Source: an uncultured Acetatifactor sp. (lineage in GTDB: Bacteria; Bacillota; Clostridia; Lachnospirales; Lachnospiraceae). From it: a stretch of DNA of 64,000 bases. Shown here in pieces: positions 52,616 through 60,393 of the stretch. The notes beneath the pieces were generated by a model. It was given only the letters and a program-made list of their open reading frames with translations, did not search any database and was not told the DNA's origin. How positions within the stretch are numbered: the first letter of the stretch is position 1; every line of letters begins with the position of its first letter. The position numbers and the translations under genes are program-made. The stretch is from positions 19,818 to 83,817 of the forward strand of contig CAJUQT010000013.1 of assembly GCA_910588225.1 (NCBI GenBank). Direction: 5' to 3'.

Positions 52616-52660
52616 GGAGGATATCGATTTGAAAGGTATCCTCCTTCTGATTTGATATCA
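52616..52660. terminator. Hairpin terminator between convergent genes
   Basis: GGAGGATA (52616-52623) pairs with TATCCTCC (52637-52644), followed by a T-rich stretch without a pure run. Confidence 0.5.
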
Positions 52661-52662
52661 TT

Positions 52663-53364
52663 TCATTTTATAAGGTGTTTTGCCATTTCCTGAAGATCTT
52701 CCTGGGGAAGGAAGGGATAAAGGCCGACAATTTCAGGGTTCCCTGTCTCCGCGAATCTGCCGACCAGCCAACGCAGGCTGTCATCCGCCAGAAAGGGAGC
52801 CAGAGCAAGAATGCCGGACATGTCAGATGCCGCATCGGCTCTTCGGATTAAAGTATCCAGACTTTTATCGCTTATAAAAGGAGCCAGGGAGGCCAGCTCC
52901 TTCAGGCTGCGTACAGGTATTTCCTGAATAAGTTTGTCAAGATAACTTTCGTCAAGAAACGGAGCCAGTCTGGCCAATGCGGCAAAATCAATCTGGTGCT
53001 CTTCCTGCTGCCGGAGATTATCATGTATCAGCTGCCGCATATCGTCGGGCGGAAGCAGGGGAGCGATTTCCTGAATATCATTCATGGCAATTGGCTCATT
53101 CCCTGCATCCGAAGACTTCTCCTTATTGAGTACTCTGATTATGGTGTTTGCGGCGGTGCCGGTTCCCAGCAGCTCATCTACACTGAGCCGAAGGATCTGA
53201 CACAGTTGTTCCAGCTTGGCGATATCCGGCATGGAATTGCCACGCTCCCAGTTGGAGACAGCCTGATAACTGACTTCCATGGCGTCTGCCAGATTCATTT
53301 GTGTCATATTCTGAGAGATTCTGGCTTCTCTGATTTTCTGGGCTACTTTCATGGTATTGAACAT
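52663..53364 (-). CDS. XRE-type regulator with APFL-like repeats
   Basis: 233 residues. An N-terminal helix-turn-helix of the XRE/Cro type (about 5-60, NLADAMEVSYQAVSNWERGNSMP) is followed by about five imperfect repeats of 25-30 residues centred on (L)APFL, then D-x-S-L-x-x-L (LARLAPFLDESYLDKL, LASLAPFISDKSLDTL, LALAPFLADDSLRWL). The repeats suggest a helical solenoid for protein or ligand binding. GGAGGG precedes the ATG at 53364. It is divergent from the metal efflux operon, but has no metal-binding cysteines, so control of that operon is not assumed. Confidence 0.82.
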   Translation of the reverse strand: MFNTMKVAQKIREARISQNMTQMNLADAMEVSYQAVSNWERGNSMPDIAKLEQLCQILRLSVDELLGTGTAANTIIRVLNKEKSSDAGNEPIAMNDIQEIAPLLPPDDMRQLIHDNLRQQEEHQIDFAALARLAPFLDESYLDKLIQEIPVRSLKELASLAPFISDKSLDTLIRRADAASDMSGILALAPFLADDSLRWLVGRFAETGNPEIVGLYPFLPQEDLQEMAKHLIK

Positions 53365-53546
53365 TTTTTCCCTCCTGACATTATACGGTTTCTGTGCCGC
53401 CGGTCGCCGGGCACAATGACAGTATAAATGATTTAGATGAAACAGGGAATAAATTGTTGCTTGAGCAGACTGTTTTTTACTAAAGTGATGGTTGAGCATA
53501 CTGGATAAGGCGGACAGTAGTCAAGGCTCCAATTTTATTTTGGGTA

Positions 53547-53574
53547 TTGACAACAACTAAAAATGTGGTAATAT
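53547..53574 (+). promoter_or_regulatory. Promoter of the metal efflux operon
   Basis: Perfect TTGACA (53547-53552) and TAATAT (53569-53574) with a 16-bp spacer. The operator that follows overlaps the expected start of transcription. Confidence 0.7.
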
Positions 53575-53577
53575 AAA

Positions 53578-53599
53578 CATATGAACAATAGTTCATATG
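53578..53599. promoter_or_regulatory. ArsR/SmtB-type (CzrA-like) operator
   Basis: Perfect 9-bp inverted repeat CATATGAAC-AATA-GTTCATATG. It matches the ATATGAAC-type half sites bound by zinc/cobalt-sensing ArsR family repressors such as CzrA. It lies just downstream of the -10, so a bound repressor would block the HMA/P-ATPase genes until metal is present. No arsR-type gene is in the window. Confidence 0.75.
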
Positions 53600-53627
53600 A
53601 AAAAATAAAAGTTAAAGGAGGAGCATC

Positions 53628-53849
53628 ATGAAGAAAACATATAAGATCGAGGTGGATTGCGCAAACTGTGCGCTGAAAATGGAGGAGGCAGCCCGAAAGG
53701 TAGAGGGTGTGCAGGAAGTAACTGTCAGCTTTATGACACAGAAGATGAAGGTGGAATTTGCAGAAGGTGCGGACGACAGCGCGGTTATGCAGACAGTGCG
53801 GAAGGCCTGTAAGAAGGTGGAAGACGACTGCGAAATTTTTCTGGACTGA
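53628..53849 (+). CDS. Heavy-metal-associated (HMA) domain protein
   Basis: A 73-residue free HMA domain with the metal site CANC (Cys14 and Cys17 after VDCANC, instead of the copper-type MxCxxC). The ferredoxin-like fold probably passes zinc, cadmium or a similar ion to the P-type ATPase encoded 90 bp downstream, which has no N-terminal HMA domain of its own. AAAGGAGGAGC precedes the ATG. Confidence 0.9.
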   Translation: MKKTYKIEVDCANCALKMEEAARKVEGVQEVTVSFMTQKMKVEFAEGADDSAVMQTVRKACKKVEDDCEIFLD

Positions 53850-53939
53850 TACATTGTAAAACGGTGTCTGCTCTGACAAAGGTCAAAGTAAATTCGGGGC
53901 TGGCAGAAGGTGAATCTGTTTTAAACGGAGAACAATAAC

Positions 53940-55886
53940 ATGACAAAAAAGCAGAAAAAAGTATTATATCGGATTATTATTGCCGCAGCGCTCATGACAG
54001 CGCTGCAGTTTGTTCCTGTACAGGGATATGTGAGGTTTGCACTGTATTTGATTCCCTATCTTGTCATTGGCTATGACATTCTCCGCAAGGCGGTGCTGGG
54101 CATTGCACATGGAGAAGTGTTTGACGAGAATTTTCTCATGGCAGTGGCCACGGTGGGGGCCATGCTTCTGGGAGTCTATAATGAAGCAAATGGTATGGAA
54201 GGAGAATTTGCCGAGGGCGTGGCGGTAATGCTGTTCTACCAGATCGGAGAACTGTTTCAGGCGGTGGCTGTGGGAAAGAGCCGCAGGAATATCAGTGCAC
54301 TTATGGACATTCGGCCGGATTATGCCAACGTGGAGGATGAAAGCGGCAGGCTGACACAGATGGATCCGGAGGATGTGGCCGTGGGGACAGTGATTGTGGT
54401 ACAGCCGGGAGAGAAGATTCCTATTGACGGCGTGATTGTGGAGGGGAGTTCCACCCTGAATACCAGTGCGCTTACTGGGGAAAGTGTACCGAGAGATGCG
54501 TCTGCGGGAGAGGAAGTCATCAGCGGATGTGTCAATCTGTCCGGGCTGCTGCGCATCAGAACCACGAAGGAGTTCGGGGAATCCACGGTGTCGAAAATAC
54601 TGGATCTGGTGGAGAACTCCAGCATGAAGAAGGCACGAACGGAGAATTTTATCACGAAATTTGCCAGATACTATACGCCTGCGGTATGCTACAGTGCGTT
54701 GGCGCTGGCAGTGATTCCCTCTGTGGTCAACCTTCTTATGGGGAACCCGGCCAACTGGAATACCTGGGTGATCCGTGCGCTGACCTTTCTTGTAATCAGC
54801 TGTCCCTGTGCTCTTGTGATTTCCATTCCGCTCAGTTTCTTCGGCGGAATCGGAGGGGCTTCCTCCTGCGGTATTCTGGTGAAGGGATCCAATTACCTGG
54901 AAGCGCTGGCACGGACGAAATACGTAGTCTTCGATAAGACAGGAACCCTGACCAAAGGGGTATTCCAGGTGACGGAAGTGCATGTGGATGAGGAATTCGC
55001 AGCTTTAGAGGGAGAGAAAGCACAGGAAGTGCTCCTGGAGCTGGCTGCCTGTGCGGAAAGCTATTCTGTCCATCCCATCAGTAAGAGCCTGAGGGAAGCT
55101 TACGGAGGCGAAATCAAACCTTCCAGAACGGCAGAGGTGGAAGAAATCGGCGGCCATGGTGTCATTGCCGCAGTGGACGGGAAAAAAGTGGCGGCAGGGA
55201 ATGCCAGACTGATGGAAAAGCTGGGATTAGGCGATGTGCTCAGATCGAATTCCCCGGAACAGAAGAACGGGGGCACCGTTGTGCATGTGGCGGTAGATGG
55301 AAAATATGCCGGATGCATTCTGATTTCCGACGTGGTGAAGCCGCAGTCTGCGGAGGCCATTGCAGCGCTGAAGGCAGAGGGCGTGAAGGAGACGGTGATG
55401 CTCACCGGAGACAGCAATGCGGCGGCACAGCGGGTGGCGAAGGAGCTGAAGCTGGACCAGGTGAAGAGCGAATTGCTGCCAGGTGACAAAGTAAACGCAG
55501 TGGAAGAATTGCTGGCGGCGAAAGCTCCGAAAGAGGTGCTTGCTTTTGTGGGAGACGGCATCAATGATGCACCTGTACTGTCCAGAGCGGATATCGGCGT
55601 GGCCATGGGGGCATTGGGATCCGATGCCGCCATCGAGGCTGCGGATATTGTACTGATGGATGATAACCCAATGAAACTTGCACTTGCCGTGAAGATTTCC
55701 CGAAAGTGTCTGCGTATTGTATATGAAAATATTGTGTTTGCACTTGCGGTGAAAGCAATTTGTCTGGCGTTGGGGGCTGTGGGCATTGCCAATATGTGGA
55801 TTGCCATTTTTGCCGATGTGGGTGTCATGGTGCTGGCAGTATTGAATGCCATCAGATGCCTTCAGGTGAAAAAAGGGCTTGCCTGA
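53940..55886 (+). CDS. Heavy-metal P1B-type ATPase (Zn/Cd/Co class)
   Basis: 648 residues, exports divalent metal ions across the membrane using ATP. Marks: CPCALVISIP (metal-binding CPC in helix 6), FDKTGTLTKG (phosphorylated Asp), VMLTGDSN, GDGINDAPVLSRADIGVAMG. The CPC and the absence of copper-type His-rich features suggest zinc/cadmium/cobalt specificity (ZntA/CadA class); the exact ion is not proven. No N-terminal HMA domain is fused: the separate CANC protein upstream replaces it. Its expression is under the ArsR-type operator. Confidence 0.93.
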   Translation: MTKKQKKVLYRIIIAAALMTALQFVPVQGYVRFALYLIPYLVIGYDILRKAVLGIAHGEVFDENFLMAVATVGAMLLGVYNEANGMEGEFAEGVAVMLFYQIGELFQAVAVGKSRRNISALMDIRPDYANVEDESGRLTQMDPEDVAVGTVIVVQPGEKIPIDGVIVEGSSTLNTSALTGESVPRDASAGEEVISGCVNLSGLLRIRTTKEFGESTVSKILDLVENSSMKKARTENFITKFARYYTPAVCYSALALAVIPSVVNLLMGNPANWNTWVIRALTFLVISCPCALVISIPLSFFGGIGGASSCGILVKGSNYLEALARTKYVVFDKTGTLTKGVFQVTEVHVDEEFAALEGEKAQEVLLELAACAESYSVHPISKSLREAYGGEIKPSRTAEVEEIGGHGVIAAVDGKKVAAGNARLMEKLGLGDVLRSNSPEQKNGGTVVHVAVDGKYAGCILISDVVKPQSAEAIAALKAEGVKETVMLTGDSNAAAQRVAKELKLDQVKSELLPGDKVNAVEELLAAKAPKEVLAFVGDGINDAPVLSRADIGVAMGALGSDAAIEAADIVLMDDNPMKLALAVKISRKCLRIVYENIVFALAVKAICLALGAVGIANMWIAIFADVGVMVLAVLNAIRCLQVKKGLA

Positions 55887-55905
55887 TGTGGGGAGAACAC
55901 TTATA

Positions 55906-55962
55906 ATGATTTTGTGAGTGATGCGGCAGTTCAGTGAGCGGCTGAACTGCCGCAAAAATCAT
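55906..55962. other. Long hairpin after the P-ATPase gene
   Basis: GCGGCAGTTCAG (55923-55934) and CTGAACTGCCGC (55942-55953) form a perfect 12-bp stem with a 7-nt loop. Outer arms ATGATTTT (55906-55913) and AAAATCAT (55955-55962) also pair. No T tract follows on either strand, so it is not a standard terminator. Confidence 0.75.
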
Positions 55963-55970
55963 ATCCCGGA

Positions 55971-56037
55971 CCTGTATCAATAATATGCAATAGTGCATAC
56001 TATGATTTATAATTACTGATTTGCATATAGATACAGG
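55971..56037. promoter_or_regulatory. Long two-part inverted repeat upstream of the ZIP gene
   Basis: CCTGTATC (55971-55978) pairs with GATACAGG (56030-56037), and ATATGCAA (55983-55990) pairs with TTGCATAT (56021-56028). The two parts enclose a 30-nt AT-rich centre. It could be an operator pair for a metal regulator, or a structured 5' leader; it does not match a known metal riboswitch by eye. Confidence 0.55.
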
Positions 56038-56121
56038 AGTGCGGTAATTGTCTGGCTAAAGCTGAACAGTTCCGGATAGTTCGGCGTTATGCCGGGCCTT
56101 TCTGCTGTAAATGGGAGGGAT

Positions 56122-56895
56122 ATGGAGGAATTTGGAGTATTGGCCCTGCCGTTTCTGGGGACATCTTTGGGAGCGGCGATGGTGTTTTGCCTGAAAGGGA
56201 AGATGAATTTCCGGCTGGAAAAATTTCTGCTTGGTTTTGCCTCTGGCGTAATGATCGCTGCATCTGTGTGGTCGCTTTTGATTCCGGCCCTTGAAATGGC
56301 CGAGGAACAGGGAGGAAATGCCTGGCTTCCGGCAGCGGCAGGCTTTCTGCTGGGAGTGGGTTTTCTGCTGCTGCTGGATATGGTAGTTCCACATGTAGAT
56401 GGAGAAAATGCCAGGCCAGAAGGGATGAAGACTGGTTTTCAGAAGACAACTATGCTGATGCTGGCGGTAACACTTCATAATCTGCCGGAGGGTATGGCTG
56501 TGGGTGTGACACTGGCAGGCGCCCTGATGGAGAATACTGGTATGACCATGGCAGGAGCGCTGGCGCTTGCTGTGGGAATTGCCATTCAGAATTTCCCGGA
56601 AGGAGTTATTATATCCATGCCGCTTCGAAGCACGGGAGTCTCGCGGATAAAGGCGTTCTGGTATGGAGTGTTGTCCGGGGCTGTGGAACCGGTGGGAGCA
56701 TTGGTGACACTTCTGCTGGCCGAGCAGGTGATCCGGATTCTTCCCGGTCTGCTGGCTTTTGCAGCAGGGGCAATGATTTATGTGGTGGTGGATGAATTGA
56801 TTCCGGAGGCTCAAGCCGGAGAGCATACGAATATTGGAACCATCGGAGCTGCTGTGGGATTTGTGCTGATGATGGTGCTGGATGTGGCAACATAA
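56122..56895 (+). CDS. ZIP family metal transporter (ZupT/GufA-like)
   Basis: 257 residues with eight predicted membrane helices. The family metal motifs lie in helices 4 and 5: LHNLPEGMAVGV and QNFPEGVIISMP, both HNxPE/xNFPEG-like. A His/Asp loop (DMVVPHVDGE) follows helix 3. ZIP proteins import zinc, iron or manganese down-gradient; bacterial GufA types act without ATP. Placed beside a metal exporter, it may balance the same ion. GGGAGGG precedes the ATG at 56122. Confidence 0.9.
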   Translation: MEEFGVLALPFLGTSLGAAMVFCLKGKMNFRLEKFLLGFASGVMIAASVWSLLIPALEMAEEQGGNAWLPAAAGFLLGVGFLLLLDMVVPHVDGENARPEGMKTGFQKTTMLMLAVTLHNLPEGMAVGVTLAGALMENTGMTMAGALALAVGIAIQNFPEGVIISMPLRSTGVSRIKAFWYGVLSGAVEPVGALVTLLLAEQVIRILPGLLAFAAGAMIYVVVDELIPEAQAGEHTNIGTIGAAVGFVLMMVLDVAT

Positions 56896-56944
56896 TGGCT
56901 GAAACGGCAGGTTTGCCATACTGCTGGAATACGGAGGAAGAGAA

Positions 56945-57679
56945 ATGAGACTTATAATAATACGACATGGAGATCCGGATTATGAGAAAGATTCTCTCAC
57001 GGAGAGAGGATGGCGGGAGGCTGAATTGCTGGCTGACAGGATTGCAAAGCTGGATGTGACGAAGTTTTATGTATCTCCGCTGGGGCGGGCAAAGGATACG
57101 GCTTCTCTGACTCTGAAGAAAATGAACAGAACAGCGGAGGAATGTGACTGGCTGCAGGAATTCTGGCCCAGGATTAACCGTCCCGATGCGTCTGGAAAGC
57201 GGATGACACTGGCCTGGGATTGGCTGCCGGAGGACTGGACTGCGGAGGAGACTTATTTCCAGCAGGATACCTGGGCGGATACGGAGATTATGCGGGAAGG
57301 CAGAGTAGGTGAGGTATATGAGAATGTAATCAGACATTTTGATGCTTTGATGGCGAAGCATGGCTATGTCCGGGAGGGAAAGCTGTACCGGGCGGAGCGG
57401 CCGAACAGAGACACGCTGGTATTTTTCTGCCATTTTGGATTGGAGTGTGTGCTGCTGAGCCGTCTGATGAACGTCTCGCCCATGATACTCTGGCACCATA
57501 TTTGTGCGGCACCCACATCTGTTACCACTGTTTACACGGAGGAACGCAGAGCGGGCAGGGCAGCTTTTCGTATGAGCGCATTTGGAGATATTTCACATCT
57601 GTATGCGGCGGGAGAGGAACCGTCCTTTGCAGCAAGGTTCTGTGAGACCTTTGACTGTGAAGAGGAGCGGCATGACTGA
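56945..57679 (+). CDS. Histidine phosphatase family protein
   Basis: 244 residues of the phosphoglycerate-mutase-like branch. The catalytic RHG box is LIIIRHGDPDYEKDSLTERG at the N-terminus, and the second catalytic His lies in LVFFCHFGLECVLL. The middle part (about 75-130) is Trp-rich (WLQEFWPRIN, WDWLPEDW). The substrate is unknown; the family includes sugar-phosphate and nucleotide phosphatases. It lies 49 bp behind the ZIP gene. Confidence 0.87.
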   Translation: MRLIIIRHGDPDYEKDSLTERGWREAELLADRIAKLDVTKFYVSPLGRAKDTASLTLKKMNRTAEECDWLQEFWPRINRPDASGKRMTLAWDWLPEDWTAEETYFQQDTWADTEIMREGRVGEVYENVIRHFDALMAKHGYVREGKLYRAERPNRDTLVFFCHFGLECVLLSRLMNVSPMILWHHICAAPTSVTTVYTEERRAGRAAFRMSAFGDISHLYAAGEEPSFAARFCETFDCEEERHD

Positions 57680-57795
57680 AAAGCATTGAACAAGCAGCTG
57701 ATGGCGGCTTTAAAAAGCACTTTTTTTTCAGATCAACATATGTTATAATATTCATATTCCGGGCAGGAAATGGTCGAATGACCTGATAAAAACTA

Positions 57796-57859
57796 CCACA
57801 CAATGAAATCGCAGAAGTTACTTCTGATTCTGCAGGAAAATGTGTGGATTTTTATTTTG
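57796..57859 (+). terminator. Terminator or attenuator in the leader region before the chemoreceptor
   Basis: CCACACA (57796-57802) pairs with TGTGTGG (57841-57847) over an inner hairpin CAGAAG-TTA-CTTCTG (57812-57826), followed by ATTTTTATTTT. It lies 117 bp after the phosphatase stop and 50 bp after a TATAAT (57744-57749). It could therefore end the phosphatase transcript or attenuate a leader transcript. Confidence 0.7.
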
Positions 57860-57899
57860 TCCGGAAATATCAGTCTGAAAAAAGGAGAGCTGCGAGGAA

Positions 57900-58004
57900 A
57901 TGTCAGAGAGTCAAATGTCGGAAAGTCAAAGTTTCGGAATCGTGAAGAAAGTGCTTCCACAAGTAGGCGAAGGCAATGCCGGAAGATATTTTGAAAAAGG
58001 ATAG
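57900..58004 (+). CDS. Possible 34-residue leader peptide or small protein
   Basis: A short frame from ATG to TAG beginning MSESQMSESQSFG, with a five-residue repeat, then an amphipathic, Lys/Glu-containing end. GGAG lies 12 nt and GAGG 2 nt upstream, neither ideally spaced. It sits in the otherwise empty 400 bp between the phosphatase and the chemoreceptor, after a terminator-like hairpin and 77 bp before the next start. Real translation is uncertain. Confidence 0.3.
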   Translation: MSESQMSESQSFGIVKKVLPQVGEGNAGRYFEKG

Positions 58005-58081
58005 GGGGAGCTTATATTATTTTATGAATATGGGGGTATGTAACCCTTAAAGTAAGAAAACATAACAGAATATCGGAGTCA

Positions 58082-59752
58082 ATGGATATGAAAACGAAAC
58101 ACATAATAAACGGGAAAAAAAGTAAAAAAATCGGCCGCAAGGTGGGCATTCTGGTGGCGGCTATGTTAGGTGTAAGCATTATTGTAGTCGTGACAATATG
58201 TCTGATGATGTTTTATCGTCTCACACTGTCTATGATGGAAGATGTATGTGTAAGCGGGACGAATATGCTCGCCTATGAATTGGATAATTACAACGGACCG
58301 GAGGACAAGACATCGCTTCTGGACGCGCTTAGCCAGCAGATGGGATGTGAATTTACAATTTTCCGCGGAAATGAGAGGGCTTATACCACCATTCAGCAGG
58401 ATGGCAAGCGTGTCGTGGGTACCCGGCTTTCCGATGAGCTGTCTGAAATAGTGCTGGAACAGGGCAGGACTTATGTAGGGCAGGCGACCATTCTGGGAGA
58501 AGAACATCTGTGTTCCTATGTTCCAACGCTGAATGCGGAAGGAAGGATTGACGGTCTTATCTTCGCAGGAATTTCCATGTCGGAGGCCACGGAACAGATC
58601 AACTTTACCATGAAGCTGTCAGTCCTGACCGGCGGGGTGCTGATCATCATTGGTATTCTGCTTATTGGTGCTTATATCAAGAGCGCTGTCTCTCGGCCCC
58701 TTTCTCGTCTGACTTTACTGGCTCAGAACCTGGAGAAGGGAAATCTGGGATTGGACGGACACCAGAGCATGACGGCGGACATTATATCTAACGACGAAAT
58801 TGGGATACTGGCGCAGAGTTTTGACAATACAATCAGTCGGTTAAAAAATTATATCGGAGAAATTTCCGGTATGCTGGAAGGCATTGCGGAAGGAGATCTG
58901 ACTGCCCAGATTACACAGGAATATGTGGGGGACTTTGCTGCTATCCGTAGTTCGCTGAATGACATTCTGCAGAAATTTAACAATACCATGGGGCAGATTG
59001 TCCACAGCTCGGAAAGTGTATCCGGAGGAGCGGACCAGATGTCTGCGGCAGCCGGAGGACTCAGCCGTGGAGCCGTGGAGCAGACTTCTGCGGTAGAGGA
59101 GCTGGAGGCTGCCGTACAGGAAATTACCGGGCGGGTCAGACAGACAGCTGATAATGCCAGACAGGCAATGGAACAGGCTGGAAATATGGAGTCACAACTT
59201 AGCGAAAGCGACCGGAAAATGCAGGAAATGATTGTTGCCATGCAGGAAATCAGCAACAGCTCCAATGAGATAGGAAAGATTATCAAAACCATTGAAGATA
59301 TTGCCTTCCAGACCAACATTCTTGCGCTGAACGCCGCTGTGGAAGCGGCCAGGGCCGGGGAAGCCGGAAAGGGATTTGCCGTGGTTGCCGAGGAAGTACG
59401 CAGTCTGGCGGGCAAGAGTGCGGAAGCGTCCAAGTCCACTGCAAGGCTGATCACCCACTCAATCGCTGCGGTGGAACAGGGAACTCATATCGCTGATGTT
59501 ACAGCAGGACAGCTGCAATGTGTGGTGGAAGGAGCCAGAGGCATTGTGGAGACCTTCAACGGCATTGCCTCAGATGCACGTACGCAGGCAAATGCAGTGG
59601 ACCAGGTACGTGCCCAGATCACTCAAATTTCCGAAGTGGTGCAGACCAATTCCGCCACTGCGCAGGAAAGTGCGGCTACCAGTGAAGAGTTGAGCTCACA
59701 GGCCGGTTTGCTGAAACAACTTGTCAGGACATTCAGGCTTCGGGAGGAATAG
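58082..59752 (+). CDS. Methyl-accepting chemotaxis protein
   Basis: 556 residues. A first membrane helix (about 20-42), a small extracytoplasmic Cache-like sensor (about 45-180), a second helix (about 186-206), HAMP, then a long coiled-coil signalling domain. The kinase-contacting tip is IEDIAFQTNILALNAAVEAA, followed by VVAEEVRSLAGKSAEASK. No C-terminal CheR-tethering pentapeptide is seen. The ligand is unknown. No other chemotaxis or flagellar genes are in the window. ATG at 58082 or 58088. Confidence 0.94.
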   Translation: MDMKTKHIINGKKSKKIGRKVGILVAAMLGVSIIVVVTICLMMFYRLTLSMMEDVCVSGTNMLAYELDNYNGPEDKTSLLDALSQQMGCEFTIFRGNERAYTTIQQDGKRVVGTRLSDELSEIVLEQGRTYVGQATILGEEHLCSYVPTLNAEGRIDGLIFAGISMSEATEQINFTMKLSVLTGGVLIIIGILLIGAYIKSAVSRPLSRLTLLAQNLEKGNLGLDGHQSMTADIISNDEIGILAQSFDNTISRLKNYIGEISGMLEGIAEGDLTAQITQEYVGDFAAIRSSLNDILQKFNNTMGQIVHSSESVSGGADQMSAAAGGLSRGAVEQTSAVEELEAAVQEITGRVRQTADNARQAMEQAGNMESQLSESDRKMQEMIVAMQEISNSSNEIGKIIKTIEDIAFQTNILALNAAVEAARAGEAGKGFAVVAEEVRSLAGKSAEASKSTARLITHSIAAVEQGTHIADVTAGQLQCVVEGARGIVETFNGIASDARTQANAVDQVRAQITQISEVVQTNSATAQESAATSEELSSQAGLLKQLVRTFRLREE

Positions 59753-59778
59753 GTATTTCTGCAGGAGAAAGAAGTTTG

Positions 59779-59807
59779 TTGACAGATAGTCTGCTTTATG
59801 CTATGAT
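59779..59807 (+). promoter_or_regulatory. Promoter of the PadR-ABC operon
   Basis: Perfect TTGACA (59779-59784) and TATGAT (59802-59807) with a 17-bp spacer; transcription would begin near 59814. Confidence 0.75.
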
Positions 59808-59820
59808 AACTCTGCCGACG

Positions 59821-59841
59821 ACATGTCGTGTATCGACATGT
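59821..59841. promoter_or_regulatory. Likely PadR autoregulatory operator
   Basis: An 8-bp inverted repeat ACATGTCG-N5-CGACATGT, containing the ATGT-N9-ACAT arrangement close to PadR family sites, at about +7 to +27 of the promoter just upstream. Confidence 0.65.
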
Positions 59842-59940
59842 TGCCATTTGACATAGCTGGCGTGGTCAACAGAGCTGATACACGGCTGTTGTGTGGAAGA
59901 AGCCGGATGACCACAAAGTCAGCAGAAAGGAGTGAAGGAT

Positions 59941-60282
59941 TTGAAGGATGCCCTGCGGAAGAAATATATTCCCATGACCGAGACCATTTATTATACGCTT
60001 CTGGCTCTTACCACTCCTAGGCATGGATATGCCATCATGCAGTATGTCAGTACTCTGACGAAAGGTAGAATTATACTGGGTACCGGCACTCTTTATACGA
60101 TGGTTGGCAGATTGACAGCAGACGGGATTATTGTGACGCTGCCAGGCCATGAACGGAAGACCTATGGCCTCACAGATGTCGGCCTGGAACTGCTGAAGGA
60201 AGAAACCGCAAGGCTGGAAAAGCAGCTTGCGGACGGCAGAAAAGTGCTGACAGGGGGGGCGGAAACGGTACAGAATATATAA
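59941..60282 (+). CDS. PadR family transcriptional regulator
   Basis: 113 residues: a PadR winged helix (about 10-85, TETIYYTLLALTTPRHGYAIMQYV, GTLYTMVGRLTADG, YGLTDVGLELLKEE) and a short C-terminal helix, the short PadR form (subfamily 2). The TTG start at 59941 has AAAGGAG 8 nt upstream; a GTG at 59932 overlaps that site. It likely represses its own operon, including the ABC exporter, through the palindrome upstream, and is released by a drug or signal. Inducer unknown. Confidence 0.88.
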   Translation: MKDALRKKYIPMTETIYYTLLALTTPRHGYAIMQYVSTLTKGRIILGTGTLYTMVGRLTADGIIVTLPGHERKTYGLTDVGLELLKEETARLEKQLADGRKVLTGGAETVQNI

Positions 60283-60393
60283 AACATGGAAAAAGAATGA
60301 AAATGAGCCTGATCCAAAAACGATTTTTCATATTATCGGCCGTTGCCGCAGGGAGATAAAACGGCGGTGCAGAGATCGGGCGGGAGGAAGGAA

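Noticed and set aside
55887..56121. NiCo (czcD) riboswitch before the ZIP gene
   Set aside because: Inverted repeats are present but the conserved purine-rich junction sequences are not seen.
57750..58081. c-di-GMP riboswitch before the chemoreceptor
   Set aside because: The conserved CACGCAcagggCAAACC-type core is absent.
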